Shown here piece after piece: positions 60,512-64,000 of a stretch of 64,000 nucleotides of DNA. Location of the stretch: contig RAYO01000004.1 in the NCBI GenBank assembly GCA_003612335.1, positions 62,001 to 126,000 on the forward strand, given 5' to 3'. This DNA comes from a bacterium 1xD42-67. Lineage in GTDB: Bacteria; Bacillota; Clostridia; Oscillospirales; Oscillospiraceae. Under the pieces are notes generated by a model, which made no database searches, had not been told where the DNA came from, and saw only the letters and a list, made by a program, of their open reading frames with translations. Numbering within the stretch: the stretch's first letter is position 1; each line of letters starts with the position of its first letter. A program made the position numbers and the translations under genes.

Positions 60512-60733
60512 CTAATATTTGGAGCAGGAAATGTCCCATTCCGCTTTGTCAAGACATTCCTGCAAGGTGTCAAATCTCTCCGATTCGCTGACACGTCCTA
60601 AACGCACGAAATACCACAGACCATTTTCTTCCCGTTTCACCTGCACCCATGCGCCGCCGCATAGACCGCGATAGCCGTATCGGAACTCATCCGGCCCAGT
60701 CTCCTCCAGCGGCAGGTCTTTGTGTTTTTTCAC
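60512..60733 (-). CDS. Small hypothetical protein coupled to whiA
   Basis: 73 residues, unrecognised. Basic N-terminus (KKHKDLPLEETGPDEFRYGYRGLCGGAWVQVKREENGLWYFVRLGRV) and a C-terminal helix (ERFDTLQECLDKAEWDISC). It starts at a GTG overlapping the whiA stop as GTGA, behind GGGGAGGG, which argues for coupled translation. The 3' half is A/T richer than whiA. Confidence 0.7.
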   Translation of the reverse strand: MKKHKDLPLEETGPDEFRYGYRGLCGGAWVQVKREENGLWYFVRLGRVSESERFDTLQECLDKAEWDISCSKY

Positions 60734-61623
60734 TCTGTTTCCCTCCCCAGCTCCACCAGCTTGCGCAGGCGGTGGTTGAGGGCCGACTTGGTGATAGGCG
60801 GGTCGCACCGCTCGGCCAGCTGGGCCAGGGTGTCCTCCGGGTGAGCCAGACGCAGGGCGGCCACCTCCCGGAGCTTGTCCGGAAGGGTGACCAGAACGCT
60901 GTCCCGCTCCAGCCGGCGGATGGCCTCCACCTGGGCCATCGCGGCCTCCACCGCTTTGTCCAGGTTGGCGGCGTCGCAGTTCACCCGGCGGTTCACCTTG
61001 CCTCGGATGTCCCGCTCCAGCTTGGCGTTCATCACCTCCATAGCGGCCAGAGGGGCGCCGATACAGGTGAGGAGATCTTCGATCTTATCGCTCTGTTTGA
61101 AGTAGATCACCGCGTTCCCCTTGCGCTGGGCGGCCTTAGGCTCCTGGTCCAGTTCCCGCATGAGGGCCAGCACCTCCCGGCTCACGCTGTGGTGGGAGGT
61201 GGCCAGCTCCAGGTGGTAGCCTTTTCGGGGATCGGTGACCGAGCCCCCGGCCAGGAACGCCCCCCGGAGGAAGGCAGCCCGGCAGCAGTCCTCCTCCACT
61301 GCGGCGAAGTTGAGGTGGAGGGCCAAGGCCCTGGGGTGGTCGCCGAAGGTCTGGTGGAGGACCGCCAGCTTGACAGGGTCTTCTATGACGAAGACCTGCT
61401 TCCCCTCCCCCTCGGGCAGGCGGTCGAAGGCCAGCTTGAAAGCTTTTTTGAACAGGACGGGCAGACGCCGGGAAAAGGCCTCGTTCTCGGTGACGATCCG
61501 GGCCTGTCCGGCTTGGAAGGTGTTGCAGTAGAGCAGCACACCGTAGGCCTCCGCCTGGGCGCAGCACCGCCGGCTCAGAGGGGCCCGGCACAGCTCGGTC
61601 TTCACATCGGCTGCAAAGGACAT
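60730..61623 (-). CDS. whiA: DNA-binding protein WhiA
   Basis: 297 residues. N-terminal LAGLIDADG-homing-endonuclease-like fold (FLRGAFLAGGSVTDPRKGYHLEL) and C-terminal helix-turn-helix (TLAQLAERCDPPITKSALNHRLRKL). It influences cell division and chromosome segregation in Firmicutes. The ATG at 61623 follows GGAGGAG, 2 bp after the yvcK stop. Part of the conserved rapZ-yvcK-whiA cluster. Confidence 0.96.
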   Translation of the reverse strand: MSFAADVKTELCRAPLSRRCCAQAEAYGVLLYCNTFQAGQARIVTENEAFSRRLPVLFKKAFKLAFDRLPEGEGKQVFVIEDPVKLAVLHQTFGDHPRALALHLNFAAVEEDCCRAAFLRGAFLAGGSVTDPRKGYHLELATSHHSVSREVLALMRELDQEPKAAQRKGNAVIYFKQSDKIEDLLTCIGAPLAAMEVMNAKLERDIRGKVNRRVNCDAANLDKAVEAAMAQVEAIRRLERDSVLVTLPDKLREVAALRLAHPEDTLAQLAERCDPPITKSALNHRLRKLVELGRETE

Positions 61624-61625
61624 AG

Positions 61626-62666
61626 TCACTCCTCCAAAATGTACCGCCGCTCGCCTCGGAAGATCCTCACCGCCCGGCTGCGGTACACCTCCAGCACGGC
61701 ATCTGCCAAAAGATCTGGGTCATGGCGGGCGAAATCCCCCCTCGCAGAGGCCACTGGCCGCTCCACCAGCTCCAGCCCCAGCTTGGCGATCCGTTCCCGG
61801 TCCACCGTCAGGGGGACGGCGTCCTCCTCCCGATACTTCTCCAAAAGCACTGGGCGCACCGGGGCGGTGTTGGCCAGACACAGATCCAGCAGGCCGGGGG
61901 CGCCGTGGACCAGCAGGGCCTCCAGGTGGTCGGCGGCGGTGTAGCCCTCTGTCTCCCCGTCCTGGGTCATGATATTGCACACATAGATCTTGGGGGCGTC
62001 CGCCTGGGCCACCCCCTGGGCCACCCCCTCCACCAGCAGGTTGGGGATGATGCTGGTATACAGGCTCCCCGGCCCCATCAGGATCAGGTCGGCCTCTTCG
62101 ATCGCTTCCAGGGCGGCGGGGGTGGCCATGGGACGCTCCGGGATCAGGCCCACATGGTGGATCCTGCAGTCCTGCTCCTTTTTGAATGCGGCGATCTGAG
62201 ACTCCCCCACTATCCGGGCGCCGTTCTCGAAGACCGCCTCCAGCTGGACGTCGGCGCTGGTCACCGGGATCACCCGGCCAGTGATGGCCAGCACGTGGCT
62301 CATCTCGGTCACCGCCTCTTCAAAGGAGCCGGTGACCCCGTTGAGGGCGGCCAGGATCAGATTCCCAAAGGACTGCCCCGCCAGGGACCCTTCCGTGAAT
62401 CGGTAGGTGAGCAGCTTCTCCATCACCGGCTCGGTGTTGGCCAAGGCCTCCATACAGTGGCGGATGTCCCCCGGCGGGGGCATCCCCAGGTCCTGGCGCA
62501 GCACCCCGGAGCCGCCGCCGTTGTCCGCCACCGTAACGATGGCGGTGAGGTTCTGGGTGTATCGTTTCAGTCCCCGCAGCATGGTGGACAGCCCCGTCCC
62601 GCCGCCGATGGCGACGATCTTTGGGCCCCGTTCCCACTGCTGGAGGGTGGGCAGATCATGAGGCAT
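61626..62666 (-). CDS. yvcK: YvcK family (gluconeogenesis factor, CofD-like) protein
   Basis: 346 residues with the N-terminal nucleotide-sugar binding loop VAIGGGTGLSTMLRGLK, VADNGGGSG and the central MGPGSLYTSIIPNLLV. The family is needed for cell-wall integrity on gluconeogenic carbon and binds UDP-sugars. The ATG at 62666 follows GGAAGGG; earlier in-frame starts overlap the gap. It lies about 100 bp downstream of rapZ. Confidence 0.95.
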   Translation of the reverse strand: MPHDLPTLQQWERGPKIVAIGGGTGLSTMLRGLKRYTQNLTAIVTVADNGGGSGVLRQDLGMPPPGDIRHCMEALANTEPVMEKLLTYRFTEGSLAGQSFGNLILAALNGVTGSFEEAVTEMSHVLAITGRVIPVTSADVQLEAVFENGARIVGESQIAAFKKEQDCRIHHVGLIPERPMATPAALEAIEEADLILMGPGSLYTSIIPNLLVEGVAQGVAQADAPKIYVCNIMTQDGETEGYTAADHLEALLVHGAPGLLDLCLANTAPVRPVLLEKYREEDAVPLTVDRERIAKLGLELVERPVASARGDFARHDPDLLADAVLEVYRSRAVRIFRGERRYILEE

Positions 62667-62766
62667 AGCGTCATCCCTTCCTATCGGGGCGGCCATCAGC
62701 CCCCCCGCCTTCCATCAGACCGATCTTCTCGCCGCAGACGGACGGCGTCCGCCCCGATCCACGGCA

Positions 62767-63630
62767 TCACGTCCGCCCCAGGTCCCGGTGGCTCTCGGCC
62801 ACCGGCCAGCCCTGCGCGCGGATCTTCTCTCCCAGAGCATGGGCGATGGCCACCGAGCGGTGGTGGCCCCCGGTACAGCCCACAGAGATGACCAGGGCGG
62901 TCTTGCCCTCCTCCTCATACCGGGGCAGCAGCCAGCCCACCAGGTCCCACAGGCGCTTTAGGAACTCCTCGGCCTGGCCGTTTTGAAAGACGTAGTCCCG
63001 GACCCCGGCGTCCAGGCCGGTGAGGGGGCGCAGCTCTGTGACGTAGAAGGGGTTGGGCAGAAAACGGGCGTCGAAGACCAGGTCGGCCTCCATGGGCACC
63101 CCGTGCTTGAAGCCGAAGGAGGTCACCCGGACCTCCATCCGCCCCTCCGAGGTCCCCGCCCGGCCGAACATCTGCCGCAGAACTCCCTTCAGCTTTGCGG
63201 TGGACAGGTTGGTGGTGTCCACGATCTTGTCCGCCCGCTCCCGCAGAGGAGAGATCATCTGCCGCTCCAGGGCGATGGCCCTCTCCAGACTGTCCGCCTC
63301 CTCCGCCAGGGGGTGGGCCCGGCGGGTCTCCTTATACCGCTTGATGATCGCCTCGTCGGCGGCATCCATGAAAAGGATCCGATAGGGGCATCTCATCTGT
63401 TCCAGTGCGTCCAGGGCCTGGAACAGCCCTTTGAAATTGGTGCCCGCCCGGATATCGGTGACCAGGGCCACCCGCTGATACTCCCCTGTCCCTGCCATGC
63501 CCAGCTCGGCGAACTTGGGGATCAGAGGCGCGGGCAGATTGTCCACACAAAAGTAGTCCATATCCTCCATGAAGGAGGCCGCTTTGCTCTTTCCCGCCCC
63601 GGACAGGCCGGAGATGATCACAAATTCCAT
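62767..63630 (-). CDS. rapZ: RNase adapter RapZ / YvcJ nucleotide-binding protein
   Basis: 287 residues. Walker A ISGLSGAGKS (residues 6-15), the family motif FMEDMDYFCVDNLP, SFGFKHGVP and the C-terminal SVGCTGGHHRSV. It hydrolyses GTP/ATP; in other bacteria it controls glmS through a small RNA, but the Firmicutes role is less clear. The ATG at 63630 has a weak ribosome binding site; longer starts have none better. Confidence 0.95.
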   Translation of the reverse strand: MEFVIISGLSGAGKSKAASFMEDMDYFCVDNLPAPLIPKFAELGMAGTGEYQRVALVTDIRAGTNFKGLFQALDALEQMRCPYRILFMDAADEAIIKRYKETRRAHPLAEEADSLERAIALERQMISPLRERADKIVDTTNLSTAKLKGVLRQMFGRAGTSEGRMEVRVTSFGFKHGVPMEADLVFDARFLPNPFYVTELRPLTGLDAGVRDYVFQNGQAEEFLKRLWDLVGWLLPRYEEEGKTALVISVGCTGGHHRSVAIAHALGEKIRAQGWPVAESHRDLGRT

Positions 63631-63660
63631 TGATATCACTCTCTTTTGCAACACATTCGC

Positions 63661-63755
63661 CTCTCCCTTCATGGGGGAAGCGGCCGAAGGGGGGGATGGC
63701 TGCGCCCCCTCAGTCAGCCTCCGGCTGACAGCTCCCCCACGAGGGGGGAGCCTTT
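63661..63755. repeat. Palindromic intergenic repeat
   Basis: Contains TCAGCC-TCC-GGCTGA (63714-63728) and GCTCCCCC...GGGGGAGC (63731-63751) preceded by GCGCCCCCTCAG. This CTCAGTCAGCC...GGCTGACAGCTCCCCC pattern is, from memory, a common non-autonomous repeat of gut Clostridia. A weaker relative is at 19022-19068. Confidence 0.6.
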
Positions 63756-64000
63756 ACGCTCCTTCTCCACCAGAGGGATCAGCACGGCCAGGATGGCCTC
63801 CCCCAGCTCCTTCGGGCCGACGCCCTCCTGGAGCACCGTGCAGGGCTCCGGCTCCGGGACAAAGCCCCGCTCAGAGCGGCCGTCCCACCGGGTGATGGAC
63901 AGCTCCGTCCCCCGCAGCACAACGTCGACCGTAGAGGAAGCCGCCTGAAAGGCCTTCCAGCTGCGGATGCCAGGCTGGAACCAGTAGCCCTTGGCCTCCG
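63714..64000 (-). CDS. Hypothetical protein, N-terminus beyond the window
   Basis: An open frame enters from the right edge. The visible part contains YWFQPGIRSWKAFQ, then TVDVVLRGTELSITRWDGR and a C-terminal helix ELGEAILAVLIPLVEKERKG. Family not recognised. Its last residues (SPLVGELSAGG) are encoded by the palindromic repeat at 63661-63755, so the repeat has probably replaced the original 3' end. No promoter or start is visible. Confidence 0.6.
   Translation of the reverse strand, partial: EAKGYWFQPGIRSWKAFQAASSTVDVVLRGTELSITRWDGRSERGFVPEPEPCTVLQEGVGPKELGEAILAVLIPLVEKERKGSPLVGELSAGG

Overview
The window looks like the chromosome of a GC-rich, anaerobic, probably spore-forming Clostridia, most like the gut Oscillospiraceae (Flavonifractor/Intestinimonas/Lawsonibacter type). 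This is inferred from gene content: tig-clpP-clpX, a SigH-like sigma factor, rapZ-yvcK-whiA, RNase M5, RbgA/YlqF, a three-subunit [FeFe] hydrogenase, and no respiratory genes. No rRNA, tRNA, CRISPR array, transposase or phage module was seen.

Layout. 1-12.5 kb, mostly minus strand: clpX (cut by the left edge), clpP, tig, a phosphoesterase, thrC, yraN-rnhB-SUKH-ylqF, a TraX-like gene, a low-GC acetyltransferase, rplS, a Nif3-like gene, trmK, a flavodoxin-fold reductase and a DUF1858 protein. 12.6-24 kb: yoaK-like, a zinc ribbon, sigH-like, glmM, a small XRE regulator with a divergent partner, ruvC-ruvA-[SUFU, DUF6054]-ruvB, an ECF sigma/membrane partner pair and a BI-1 family protein. 24.2-31.4 kb: a catabolic island with a LysR regulator, two enolase-superfamily dehydratase-like enzymes and a complete tripartite tricarboxylate transporter (TctC, TctB, TctA). 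31.7-35 kb: an RluA-type pseudouridine synthase, a leucine-rich-repeat protein, and a GMP synthase that has lost its glutaminase active site. 35.1-40.6 kb: a lower-GC accessory stretch with three unrecognised small proteins, a MerR/MATE pair and a metallo-beta-lactamase-fold hydrolase, with recurring promoter sequences between genes. 40.6-49.6 kb: rnmV, a truncated PTS enzyme I-like protein, an aminotransferase, a zinc-ribbon membrane protein, the hydABC hydrogenase, an unknown gene and an HPr-like protein without the phosphorylated histidine. 50-64 kb: two tandem zinc-ribbon membrane proteins, serC and serA (separated by a DUF1963 gene and a second XRE module), two MgtC paralogs, dnaE, an acetyltransferase, whiA-yvcK-rapZ and a repeat element at the right edge.

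The features most worth follow-up are: (i) two intergenic arrays of five or six consecutive near-perfect hairpins, in the same order but with different stem sequences, in the leaders of thrC and of a flavodoxin-like gene; (ii) GuaA without a glutaminase active site; (iii) a serC leader with a consensus promoter running straight into an intrinsic terminator; (iv) a duplicated divergent XRE/small-protein module; (v) repeated promoter sequences in the 35-40 kb stretch; and (vi) reduced PTS-like proteins. Many minus-strand genes overlap or nearly touch, so translational coupling is common. Start codons were chosen by Shine-Dalgarno spacing and often differ from the longest reading frame.
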